Source: DATGYC01 sp035298385
GTDB lineage: Bacteria; Bacillota; Sulfobacillia; Symbiobacteriales; Symbiobacteriaceae
NCBI GenBank assembly: GCA_035298385.1
Contig: DATGYC010000028.1
Coordinates: 1-6,044 of the forward strand
DNA length: 6,044 bases
Direction: 5' to 3'
The translations under genes were made by a program, and so were the position numbers. This document shows, in pieces, positions 1 through 5,669 of this stretch. Below the pieces are notes generated by a model, which saw only the letters and a program-made list of their open reading frames with translations, was not told the origin of the DNA and searched no databases. Within the stretch, counting starts at the first letter, position 1, and each line of letters begins with the position of its first letter.

Positions 1-99
1 GGCGCCCAGAGTCCAATCAGCGGCGGCAAAGTCGGGCCCCAGATACGCCTCTCGGCGGTCAAAGTTGGTCCGAAAGCGATCAGACGGAGTCGCCTTCAC
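1..99 (-). CDS. Partial hypothetical protein, N-terminal 33 codons
   Basis: An open frame on the minus strand begins at a GTG (99-97) and runs without a stop to the window edge. The encoded N-terminus reads roughly (M)KATPSDRFRTNF followed by DRREAYLGPDF and ADWTLGA. It is hydrophilic, with no signal peptide or membrane segment. I prefer the GTG because AAAGGGGG (116-109) sits 9 bases upstream as a Shine-Dalgarno site. An in-frame ATG at 120-118 lies before that site and has no ribosome-binding sequence of its own. A candidate promoter would start transcription near 121, giving a leader of about 22 bases that suits the GTG start. The gene is divergent from the gamma-glutamyl hydrolase gene. 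I do not recognise the family. An open frame of this length could arise by chance in high-GC DNA, so support rests on the Shine-Dalgarno and promoter placement. Confidence 0.5.
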   Translation of the reverse strand, partial: MKATPSDRFRTNFDRREAYLGPDFAAADWTLGA

Positions 100-127
100 C
101 CCCTCTCGCCCCCTTTCCATCAGGTCT

Positions 128-156
128 AGTATGCCGCACGAGACCAACCCCGTCGA
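128..156 (-). promoter_or_regulatory. Candidate sigma-70/sigma-A-type promoter for the left-edge gene
   Basis: On the minus strand TCGACG (156-151) and CATACT (133-128) each match four of six positions of the TTGACA and TATAAT consensus boxes, and are separated by exactly 17 bases. The predicted transcription start near 121 lies just ahead of the AAAGGGGG ribosome-binding site of the minus-strand gene starting at 99. Both boxes are imperfect and no start mapping is available. No equally good promoter was seen for the divergent plus-strand gene at 270. Confidence 0.35.
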
Positions 157-254
157 CTATTCTGCGCACGGGGCAAGGATTTACGCCTGCCAATAGCTAA
201 GCCTCTTGGTAATCCAAATCGCCCAGGCGGCTCTCTGCCACCGGCGCTGATCAC

Positions 255-260
255 AGGAGG
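255..260 (+). promoter_or_regulatory. Shine-Dalgarno site of the gamma-glutamyl hydrolase gene
   Basis: A perfect AGGAGG lies 9 bases before the ATG at 270. It fixes the start of the C26-family gene and implies strong translation initiation. Confidence 0.85.
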
Positions 261-269
261 CACCAGTCC

Positions 270-965
270 ATGCACTCTCTTCCTCTTATTGGCATCAGCG
301 GTTGGTTCCATCGCAACGAGATCCGGGACCTGCGGGGTGTCTCCCTCCCCTATATGCAAGCCGTCGATCAGGCCGGCGGTCTGCCGGTCCTCCTCCCCCC
401 TGGGCTCAGCCAACGGGCCCTGACCGAATGGCTGGGCCGGCTGGACGGGCTGGTGATGACCGGCGGTGGTGACCTCGACCCGGCCTACTTCGGCGAGGCG
501 CCCCATCCCCTCTGCGACCCGCCCACCCCTGAGCGGGACGAGTTCGACATGCAGCTGGCGCAGTGGGTGCTAGAGACGGGGAAGCCTACCCTGGCGATCT
601 GCCGGGGGATGCAGGTGTTGGCGGTGGCGGATGGGGGCAGCCTCTACCAGCACATCGGTGAGGAGCACCGGGTGCGGGACCGCCGCCACGAGGTGGTCCA
701 TACCGCCACGGTGGAGCCGGGGTCGTTGCTGGGACGACTGACCGGGGTGCAGGAGATTGGGGTGAACTCGATTCATCATCAGGCGGTGCGCAGCCTCTCT
801 GAGCGGTTCCGGGTGGTGGCGCGGGCGGCGGATGGGACGGTGGAGGCGTATGAGGCGCCAGGGCTACCGTTCTGTCTGGCGGTGCAGTGGCATCCGGAGG
901 CGTTGGCGCCCCAGTTGGCGGAGCATGCGGCGCTCTTCCGGGCTCTGATTGAGGCGGCATCATAG
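270..965 (+). CDS. Gamma-glutamyl-gamma-aminobutyrate hydrolase family protein (PuuD-like, peptidase C26)
   Basis: The 231-residue protein belongs to the class I glutamine-amidotransferase-like hydrolases that cut gamma-glutamyl amide bonds. PuuD, for example, releases GABA and glutamate from gamma-glutamyl-GABA in the cytoplasm. Visible marks are a GGGDLDP loop (residues 65-71), the nucleophile elbow AICRGMQVLAVADGG with Cys111, a VNSIHHQAV segment (165-173) that is typical near the substrate pocket, and QWHPE with His208 and Glu210 completing the triad. Length is close to the 230-255 usual for the family. The elbow normally reads CRG.Q..NVA.GG; here the Asn is Ala, and the usual QDI downstream is QHI, both mild departures. 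The ATG has AGGAGG 9 bases upstream. No glutamylpolyamine pathway genes flank it, so the true substrate is uncertain; other gamma-glutamyl amides are possible. A stable hairpin follows the TAG stop. Confidence 0.9.
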   Translation: MHSLPLIGISGWFHRNEIRDLRGVSLPYMQAVDQAGGLPVLLPPGLSQRALTEWLGRLDGLVMTGGGDLDPAYFGEAPHPLCDPPTPERDEFDMQLAQWVLETGKPTLAICRGMQVLAVADGGSLYQHIGEEHRVRDRRHEVVHTATVEPGSLLGRLTGVQEIGVNSIHHQAVRSLSERFRVVARAADGTVEAYEAPGLPFCLAVQWHPEALAPQLAEHAALFRALIEAAS

Positions 966-970
966 GTTGG

Positions 971-998
971 AAGGCCCACCGGTTCGCCGGTGGGCCTT
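971..998 (+). terminator. Perfect 12-bp hairpin with UUCG loop after the C26 hydrolase gene
   Basis: AAGGCCCACCGG (971-982) pairs perfectly with CCGGTGGGCCTT (987-998) around a TTCG tetraloop. The hairpin begins 5 bases after the stop codon. The following bases (GCTCTAGTCC) are not a real U-tract, so it may be a weak terminator, an mRNA 3'-end stabiliser or an attenuating element between the hydrolase and dehydrogenase genes. Confidence 0.65.
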
Positions 999-1103
999 GC
1001 TCTAGTCCGTTGGGCCGCCTGGATTCGCTTGCCTGCTGCTCCCAGTTCGTCGCTTTTCGGAGAGACTACTGGAGCAGATGACCAGAAGAAGGGATCGAAC
1101 CTC

Positions 1104-2267
1104 ATGGAGAACTTTGTCTTCACCAATCCAACGAAGCTGATCTTCGGCCGCGGCCAGATCACCCAGCTCCGTACCGAACTCCAGCCCTACAAGCGGATCC
1201 TCCTCGTCTACGGCGGCGGCTCCATCAAGCGGAGCGGCCTTTACGACGAGGTGATCACCACCCTGAACGACCTGGGCGCCCAGGTGCACGAACTGCCCGG
1301 CGTCGAGCCCAATCCCCGCCTCTCCACCGCTAACCGGGGCGTCCAGCTCTGCCGCCAAGAGCAGATCGACTTCATCCTCGCCGTCGGCGGCGGCTCCGTC
1401 ATCGACTGCGTCAAAGCGATCGCCGTCGGCGCCCGCTTTGAGGGTGACGTCTGGGCGGTGATCACCAAGAAGGCAACCGCGACGGGCGCCCTCCCCTTCG
1501 GCACCATCCTCACCCTGGCGGCAACCGGCTCCGAGATGAACCCCGGATCCGTCATCACCAACTGGGAGACGAAGGAGAAGGTCGGCTGGAACGCCGCCCC
1601 CTACTCCTACCCCACCTTCTCGATCTGCGACCCGGTCTACACCTTCACCGTCCCCCGGGATCAGACCGTCTACGGCATCGTCGACATGATGTCACATGCG
1701 CTCGAGACCTACTTCCCCGGCGCTACCAACACGCCGCTGCAGGACCGCTGGATCGAGGGACTTCTGCGGACGGTGATCGAGGCTGCACCGCGGGTGCTCG
1801 CTGACCCCGAGAGCTACGAGGCGCGGGAGACGCTCCTCTACTGCTCCACGATGGCGCTCAATCGCTTCGTCTCGATCGGCACCATCGGGGACTGGGCGAC
1901 GCATTCGATGGAGCATGCGGTCTCAGCGGTCTACGATATCCCGCATGGCGGAGGGTTGGCGATCCTGTTTCCGAACTGGATGCAGTACTGCCTGGATGCG
2001 AAGCCCGAGCGCTTTGCCCAGTTGGCGGTGCGGCTCTTCGATGTCGAGCCGGCGGGGCGGTCTGACCGGGCGGTCGGGCTGGAAGGGATCGAGCGACTGC
2101 GGGCGTTCTGGAGCGGGATCGGGGCGCCCTCCCGCCTCGCCGACTACCAGATCGACGCCGATCAGATCGAGGTGATGGCGGCGAAGGCGACGCCGAACGG
2201 CCCGATCGGGCGGACCCGGCGGCTAGCGAAGGAGGATGTGGCGGAGATCTACCGGCTCTCCCTGTAA
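1104..2267 (+). CDS. Iron-containing (group III) alcohol dehydrogenase / aldehyde reductase, YqhD/YugJ-like
   Basis: The 387-residue protein is a metal-dependent NAD(P)H alcohol dehydrogenase. Relatives reduce short and medium aldehydes (YqhD) or butyraldehyde (butanol dehydrogenases) in the cytoplasm. The nucleotide-binding domain shows YGGGSIKRSGLYDEV (residues 36-50) and AVGGGSVID (93-101). The metal ligands match YqhD as I recall them: Asp194 and His198 in GIVDMMSHALE, His267 in DWATHSMEH, and His281 in IPHGGG. Length equals that of YqhD. The frame stays open upstream to about 990, but homology begins at MENFVFTNPTKLIFG, and the ATG at 1104 has GAAGAAGGG about 10 bases ahead, so I start there. 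No promoter was clear in the leader between 999 and 1103. YqhD-like enzymes usually prefer NADPH; that preference, and the natural substrate, are inferred. Synonymous codon choice changes along the gene (see findings). It converges with the aprX-like gene. Confidence 0.93.
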   Translation: MENFVFTNPTKLIFGRGQITQLRTELQPYKRILLVYGGGSIKRSGLYDEVITTLNDLGAQVHELPGVEPNPRLSTANRGVQLCRQEQIDFILAVGGGSVIDCVKAIAVGARFEGDVWAVITKKATATGALPFGTILTLAATGSEMNPGSVITNWETKEKVGWNAAPYSYPTFSICDPVYTFTVPRDQTVYGIVDMMSHALETYFPGATNTPLQDRWIEGLLRTVIEAAPRVLADPESYEARETLLYCSTMALNRFVSIGTIGDWATHSMEHAVSAVYDIPHGGGLAILFPNWMQYCLDAKPERFAQLAVRLFDVEPAGRSDRAVGLEGIERLRAFWSGIGAPSRLADYQIDADQIEVMAAKATPNGPIGRTRRLAKEDVAEIYRLSL

Positions 2268-2276
2268 AGATCACAC

Positions 2277-2321
2277 AAAAAAGGGCGGTGATCCTCTTCG
2301 ATCAGAGGATTCACCGCCCTT
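2277..2321 (-). terminator. Strong intrinsic terminator between convergent genes, best on the minus strand
   Basis: AAGGGCGGTGATCCTCT (2281-2297) pairs with AGAGGATTCACCGCCCTT (2304-2321), with one bulged base and a six-base loop. On the minus strand the stem runs straight into TTTTTT (2282-2277), a textbook rho-independent terminator for the protease cluster. The plus-strand exit (GCCTATGGCTCTT) is poor in U, but the stem may still help end the dehydrogenase transcript, whose stop codon lies 13 bases before it. Confidence 0.9.
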
Positions 2322-2363
2322 GCCTATGGCTCTTCATGGCCGCTCTAGGCGCCCTGCTCCTAC

Positions 2364-3641
2364 CTATCCATCGGGCCAGATCGCCCCATCCGCATCTAGA
2401 TACCCAGCGCCCTGCTCCGTCGGTTGGAGCCCCCAGTCCTCGGCGGTCTCCATCAACCTCGCCTTGACCCCATCCGGCTCCAACTCGGGCTCCTTCTCCA
2501 GTAGCAGGGCGACCAGACCCGCCACGATCGGCGTCGCCATCGACGTCCCTGAGAGGGTGGCATACCACTCCCCCACCCGGCTCTCCGGCTGCTGCTTGTC
2601 GATCAGGGACCGGGGCGCCCGCAGCGAGGTGATCCCCACCCCCGGCGCCAGCAGATCCGGCTTCACCCTCCCCTCCACGGTCGGTCCCCGGCTGGAGAAG
2701 GGCGCCAGCACGTCATCCGCCCGGCGTGCCGACTCCCGGTCATCCATCGCGCCGACCGTGATCACCGAGGGCGCAATCCCCGGACTGGCGATCGTCCCGC
2801 TCTCCGGCCCGCTATTGCCGGCGGCGGTCACGACGGTCAGTCCGGCCTGCCAGGCCCGCTCCACGGCGATGGCGAGCGGATCATCGGCGGCGTGCCCCAT
2901 CGCTCGGCCGCCCAGGGAGAGCGAGAGGATCCGGATCGCATAGCGGGCTCTGTTCCTGATCACCCAATCGATCCCGGTCAGCATGACCGAGAGCCGCCCG
3001 GCGCCCAGCCTGTCGAGCACCTTGACCCCGACGAGAAGGGCCCGGGGCGCCATCCCCCGATACCGGCCACCCGAACTCGATCCATCGCCTGCAGCACAAC
3101 CAGCCACGTGCGTTCCGTGGCCGTTATCATCATAGGGATTCAGCCGCCCCCGCACCAGATCGATCCAGCCCACCAGGCGCGTGCGCAGATCGGGATGGGG
3201 ATAGATGCCGGTGTCGACGAAGGCGATCGTCACCCCGGCACCGGTCAGCTCGCGCGAGGCCCGCACGGCCCCGGTAGAGGTGATCGCTCGATCCAGAGAG
3301 GCCTCGATCGGCCGGTCCAGCCAGACCCGCCTCACCCAGCCCGAGGTGACCATCGTCTCCAGATCCCGGACCCGAACTCTCGCGCAGAGATGCCCAACCG
3401 CCTCGAGGGGGCGGGCCTTGACGCCAAGGAGCGCGAGGTGTGCGCTGGCCTCGTTGCAGTCACCCTCGACCTCGGCGATGACTTCAAGTCGGGCGAAGTG
3501 GTTGACAAGCCAATACCAGAGACTGTGGAGCCAACAGGGCAAGGGACGTGGTGGGCGATAGAGGCTGATGACCCGGTGCCGCAGGCTTGCGTGCATCCGG
3601 AGTCCCTCAGAGCGAATCCAGCCGAGCGTTGTCGGCGTCAT
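2364..3641 (-). CDS. aprX: AprX-like intracellular subtilisin-family serine protease (S8)
   Basis: From the ATG at 3641 this is a 425-residue subtilase. The catalytic triad is plain: Asp143 in AFVDTGIYPHPDL, His175 in DDNGHGTHVAG and Ser367 in LSGTSMATP, with oxyanion Asn276 in TAAGNSGPESGTIASPG. FSSRGPTVEGRVKPDLLAPG (315-334) and a C-terminal YGAG-like turn (QGAGYLDADGAI) also match Bacillus AprX. The first 125 or so residues (SLYRPPRPLPCWLH onward) resemble the AprX N-terminal extension. No signal peptide or membrane segment is visible, so a cytoplasmic protease is expected, as for AprX. Start choice is open. ATG 3641 gives an N-terminus of about AprX length, while ATG 3596 (410 residues) has the better ribosome-binding site, GAGGG with 7-base spacing. 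A TTG at 3683 would translate through a palindrome and is unlikely. It follows pxpA by 54 bases and ends at a strong terminator. Confidence 0.93.
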   Translation of the reverse strand: MTPTTLGWIRSEGLRMHASLRHRVISLYRPPRPLPCWLHSLWYWLVNHFARLEVIAEVEGDCNEASAHLALLGVKARPLEAVGHLCARVRVRDLETMVTSGWVRRVWLDRPIEASLDRAITSTGAVRASRELTGAGVTIAFVDTGIYPHPDLRTRLVGWIDLVRGRLNPYDDNGHGTHVAGCAAGDGSSSGGRYRGMAPRALLVGVKVLDRLGAGRLSVMLTGIDWVIRNRARYAIRILSLSLGGRAMGHAADDPLAIAVERAWQAGLTVVTAAGNSGPESGTIASPGIAPSVITVGAMDDRESARRADDVLAPFSSRGPTVEGRVKPDLLAPGVGITSLRAPRSLIDKQQPESRVGEWYATLSGTSMATPIVAGLVALLLEKEPELEPDGVKARLMETAEDWGLQPTEQGAGYLDADGAIWPDG

Positions 3642-3649
3642 GATGCAAC

Positions 3650-3680
3650 TACCCCCCCTACATCCTATGCAGGGGGGGTA
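3650..3680. repeat. Perfect 10-bp C7/G7 inverted repeat in the aprX leader
   Basis: TACCCCCCCT (3650-3659) and AGGGGGGGTA (3671-3680) are exact inverted copies separated by 11 bases. The element lies between the pxpA stop (3696) and the aprX start (3641). In the aprX transcript the G-run is the only purine-rich stretch ahead of ATG 3641, so pairing with the C-run would block it. There is no U-tract, so it is not an ordinary terminator. It could be an operator, an mRNA structural switch or a processing site; the sequence alone does not decide. Confidence 0.8.
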
Positions 3681-3695
3681 CAAGGTGTAGTTGGA

Positions 3696-4439
3696 CTAGC
3701 CGAGCAGGCCTGCAGCGGTCAGGCGCTCCCGCAAGCGGCGGGCGAAGGCGAGGGCATGGGCGCCGTCGCCGTGCAGGCAGATCGTCTGGGCGCGGACCGG
3801 GACTCGCTCCCCGGTGACGGCGGTGACGGTGCCTTCCGTGATCATCTGCAGGACCTGGGACTCGGCCTTGGCCGCGTCTTCGATCAAGGCGCCCGGCTGG
3901 TCTCGCGGGACGAGGGTCCCGTCCGCCCGATACCCCCGGTCGGCGAAGACCTCGCACCAGACCGTCAAGCCCCGGGCCTCACCAGCCTTCTGGAGCTGGG
4001 AGCCCGGCGGGGCGTAGAGGATCAACCCCGGGTCAAACGACCAGATCGCTGCAGCGATCGCCTCCGCCGCCCCGCCATCCACCGCCGCCCGGTTGTAGAG
4101 GGCGCCGTGCGGTTTCACATGATGGAGCGGGACCCCCTCCGCCCGACAGAAGGCCGCAACCGCCCCGATCTGGTAGAGCAGGTCCGTCCGAATCTCAGCC
4201 GGCGAGAGGCCCATCGCCCGGCGCCCGAACCCCTGCCGGTCCGGATAGCCCGGGTGGGCGCCCACCCTGACCCCGAACCGCTTAGCCAGAGCGACCGTCT
4301 GGGCGATCACCTGGGGATCCCCCGCATGAAAGCCGCAGGCGACGTTGGCGGATGTGATCAGCGGCAGCAGTTCGGCGTCGGCGCCCATCGCCCAAGCGCC
4401 ATAGGACTCGCCAAGGTCAGCGTTTAGATCGACTCGCAT
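3696..4439 (-). CDS. pxpA: 5-oxoprolinase subunit A (LamB/YcsF family)
   Basis: The 247-residue protein is the A subunit of the prokaryotic PxpABC 5-oxoprolinase, which uses ATP to open 5-oxoproline (pyroglutamate) to glutamate in the cytoplasm. Family signatures run in order: VDLNADLGESYG (residues 3-14), TSANVACGFHAGDP (29-42), VRVGAHPGYPDRQGFGRR (57-74), HHVKPHGALYN (106-116) and CLHGDGAHAL (221-230). Length is close to the usual 245-257. The start is set by a strong AAGGAGGT seven bases before ATG 4439; an upstream in-frame start at 4475 lies ahead of that site and is not needed. The gene follows the PLD-like gene by 40 bases and precedes aprX by 54, so co-transcription is likely. The partners PxpB and PxpC, usually adjacent, are absent from this window; they may lie elsewhere or be missing. 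Its own transcript end is unclear. Confidence 0.94.
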   Translation of the reverse strand: MRVDLNADLGESYGAWAMGADAELLPLITSANVACGFHAGDPQVIAQTVALAKRFGVRVGAHPGYPDRQGFGRRAMGLSPAEIRTDLLYQIGAVAAFCRAEGVPLHHVKPHGALYNRAAVDGGAAEAIAAAIWSFDPGLILYAPPGSQLQKAGEARGLTVWCEVFADRGYRADGTLVPRDQPGALIEDAAKAESQVLQMITEGTVTAVTGERVPVRAQTICLHGDGAHALAFARRLRERLTAAGLLG

Positions 4440-4445
4440 TGGTAG

Positions 4446-4454
4446 GACCTCCTT
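4446..4454 (-). promoter_or_regulatory. Shine-Dalgarno site of pxpA
   Basis: AAGGAGGT on the minus strand, 7 bases before ATG 4439, decides the pxpA start over the upstream in-frame start codon at 4475. Confidence 0.85.
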
Positions 4455-4479
4455 CGGGAGTCTGGCGCGCCCCAAAAGA

Positions 4480-5556
4480 CTAAAAGTGGAACGTCAACTG
4501 TACCGACCGCAGCTTCGGATGCTGCAGCAACTCCGCCAGCTCCGCGACCGACTTCGAATCCTCCGGCAGGATCGTCAAGAGCCGGTACTCCAGCCCCGAC
4601 TCCTCCAGCACCGAATCCGAGATCGCCTCCGCCAGGATCCGATCGACCTGTAGCTCCACCCAGAGCTCATCGGCATCCGCCACCTCGGGCCGAAGCTCCG
4701 TGAAGTACTCCGTCAGCTCCTGCCGCGCCCGGTCGATCTGCGCCTTGAAGCTGGCCCGTCCCTCCGGCGACTGCAGCCGCTCCCGCAACTGTGCCTCCTT
4801 GCTGGCAAAGAGCAGGGGCCACTCCCCCTCGAGGAAGGAGCGCGAGAGCAGGTAGTGGCCGTTCCACTCCAGGCCCCGGTCAGCGAGGATCGCCTCCAGC
4901 TCCTCGCGGGCCTTGATCACCTCATCCAGCTTGTAGAACGCAACCTCCACCGGCCGAATCGCTCGCCCGGTGGGCCGGCTGACGCCAAACTCTCTTGGAT
5001 CGATCCGGCGGCTCCGCTTCGTCCCCCGCACGGAGAGCTTCACAAAGCCACCCAGATGGCGGATCTCCTGGCCGACGCGGCCGGCCTCCTGCATCGCGGC
5101 GGTAGCGAGGGCCAAGTGCGACCAGGCCGCCTGATCGAGCGGATGGGCGCGCTCCCACCAGGCGCCAAAGTGATCCAGGGTCGTCTCCGCGGAGGGCAGG
5201 AGCGTCGCCAAGTGCTCGCCACTCTCCAGGCCCTCGCCGTTCAGGGCGCCCGACGAGAGGAGCGCCTGTCCACCCTCCACCGCCCAGGTTGAGGCGTGCA
5301 GGCGCGGCAGGGTCCGCACCTCACAGTCCGGCAGGTCCCGCAGCAGGGCGAGTCCGGGCAGATCAGCCTCGCCCGGGTGGGCCAGGGTGATCAGCCGGAG
5401 CGGTCTGGTGCCAACCAGGGGGAGGAGCCAGAGGGCGCTTGGTGCATCCAGGTGTGGGACCGCCGCCCAGATGGCACCCGTGCCGCTTGCGATCAGGTGC
5501 CGCAGCACCCCGCGCTCCAAGGGTACCACCTGGATCTGTTCCGCTTGCCAGGTCAT
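4480..5556 (-). CDS. Uncharacterised protein with a degenerate phospholipase-D-like (HKD) motif
   Basis: This 358-residue protein is not a family I can name. Residues 1-125 look like one phospholipase-D-fold half. A strand-like LRLITLAHPG is followed by RLHASTWAVEGGQALLSSG and ALNGEGLESGEH, which align in spacing to HxK(x4)D(x6)GSxN. His87 is kept, but Lys is Ser89, Asp is Glu94, Gly is Ser101 and Asn is Ala104, so catalysis by the usual mechanism is unlikely. Only one such motif is visible. Residues 205-290 are charged and probably helical (KLDEVIKAREELEAI, RARQELTEYFTEL). The C-terminus ends in a predicted strand, SVQLTFHF. There is no signal peptide or membrane segment. ATG 5556 has GGCGGAG six bases upstream. 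It leads pxpA by 40 bases, so a shared transcript is likely. A structural nucleic-acid-binding or scaffold role is conceivable but unproven. Confidence 0.85.
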   Translation of the reverse strand: MTWQAEQIQVVPLERGVLRHLIASGTGAIWAAVPHLDAPSALWLLPLVGTRPLRLITLAHPGEADLPGLALLRDLPDCEVRTLPRLHASTWAVEGGQALLSSGALNGEGLESGEHLATLLPSAETTLDHFGAWWERAHPLDQAAWSHLALATAAMQEAGRVGQEIRHLGGFVKLSVRGTKRSRRIDPREFGVSRPTGRAIRPVEVAFYKLDEVIKAREELEAILADRGLEWNGHYLLSRSFLEGEWPLLFASKEAQLRERLQSPEGRASFKAQIDRARQELTEYFTELRPEVADADELWVELQVDRILAEAISDSVLEESGLEYRLLTILPEDSKSVAELAELLQHPKLRSVQLTFHF

Positions 5557-5641
5557 CGATCGCTCCGCCTTTCGCTCCCAGTCATTCCTTACCCGAAAGG
5601 ATTCCCTTTACGGTACTTCTCTTCCTGCCGGCGATAGCGAA
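5557..5641. other. Leader region of the PLD-like/pxpA/aprX unit
   Basis: The 85 bases upstream of ATG 5556 should contain the promoter if the hairpin at 5642-5664 ends the previous transcript. I see the ribosome-binding site (AAAGGCGGAG, ending six bases before ATG) and a small AAAGG/CCTTT inverted repeat around 5596-5609. There is no convincing -35/-10 pair, so transcription could instead read through from the right. Confidence 0.4.
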
Positions 5642-5664
5642 GGGCGCCCCTTGTGAGGGCGCCC
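5642..5664 (-). terminator. GC-rich hairpin after the right-edge gene
   Basis: Two copies of the self-complementary GGGCGCCC (5642-5649 and 5657-5664) form an 8-bp stem around a 7-base loop, starting 5 bases beyond the TAA stop at 5670. On the minus strand the exit sequence TTCGCTATCG has few Ts, so termination may be partial. The plus-strand exit AGATTTT is a slightly better U-tract, but no plus-strand gene ends here. It probably separates the right-edge gene from the PLD-like/pxpA/aprX unit. Confidence 0.55.
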
Positions 5665-5669
5665 AGATT

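Noticed and set aside
180..213. TTTACG (180-185) and GGTAAT (208-213) as a promoter for the C26 hydrolase gene
   Set aside because: The spacing is 22 bases, too long for a standard sigma-70-type promoter, and no extended -10 motif is present.
126..506. A 126-codon minus-strand frame at the left of the window
   Set aside because: It is antisense to the N-terminal half of the conserved C26 hydrolase gene and to its leader, and its product shows no recognisable motif.
990..1103. N-terminal extension of the dehydrogenase to an upstream start at 990
   Set aside because: The start would fall within the 3' arm of the 971-998 hairpin, the added residues do not match the family, and the ATG at 1104 has its own ribosome-binding site.
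2236..2943. A 235-codon plus-strand frame over the terminator and aprX 3' half
   Set aside because: It reads straight through the intrinsic terminator, is antisense to the subtilase catalytic region, and the product is Ser/Pro-rich without family features.
3642..3683. TTG start of aprX at 3683
   Set aside because: It would translate the C7/G7 palindrome into a Cys/Gly-rich tail (CIGCRGGSC) and has no Shine-Dalgarno, while two better ATG starts lie downstream.
2892..4427. A 511-codon open frame on the plus strand, antisense to both aprX and pxpA
   Set aside because: It overlaps two clearly conserved minus-strand genes, its product is low-complexity (rich in Pro, Arg, Asp and Gly) with no domain, and stop codons are rare by chance in this GC-rich DNA.
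4855..5292. A 145-codon plus-strand frame inside the PLD-like gene
   Set aside because: It is wholly antisense to a longer frame that has a ribosome-binding site and operon-like spacing; it is best explained as a composition-driven shadow.
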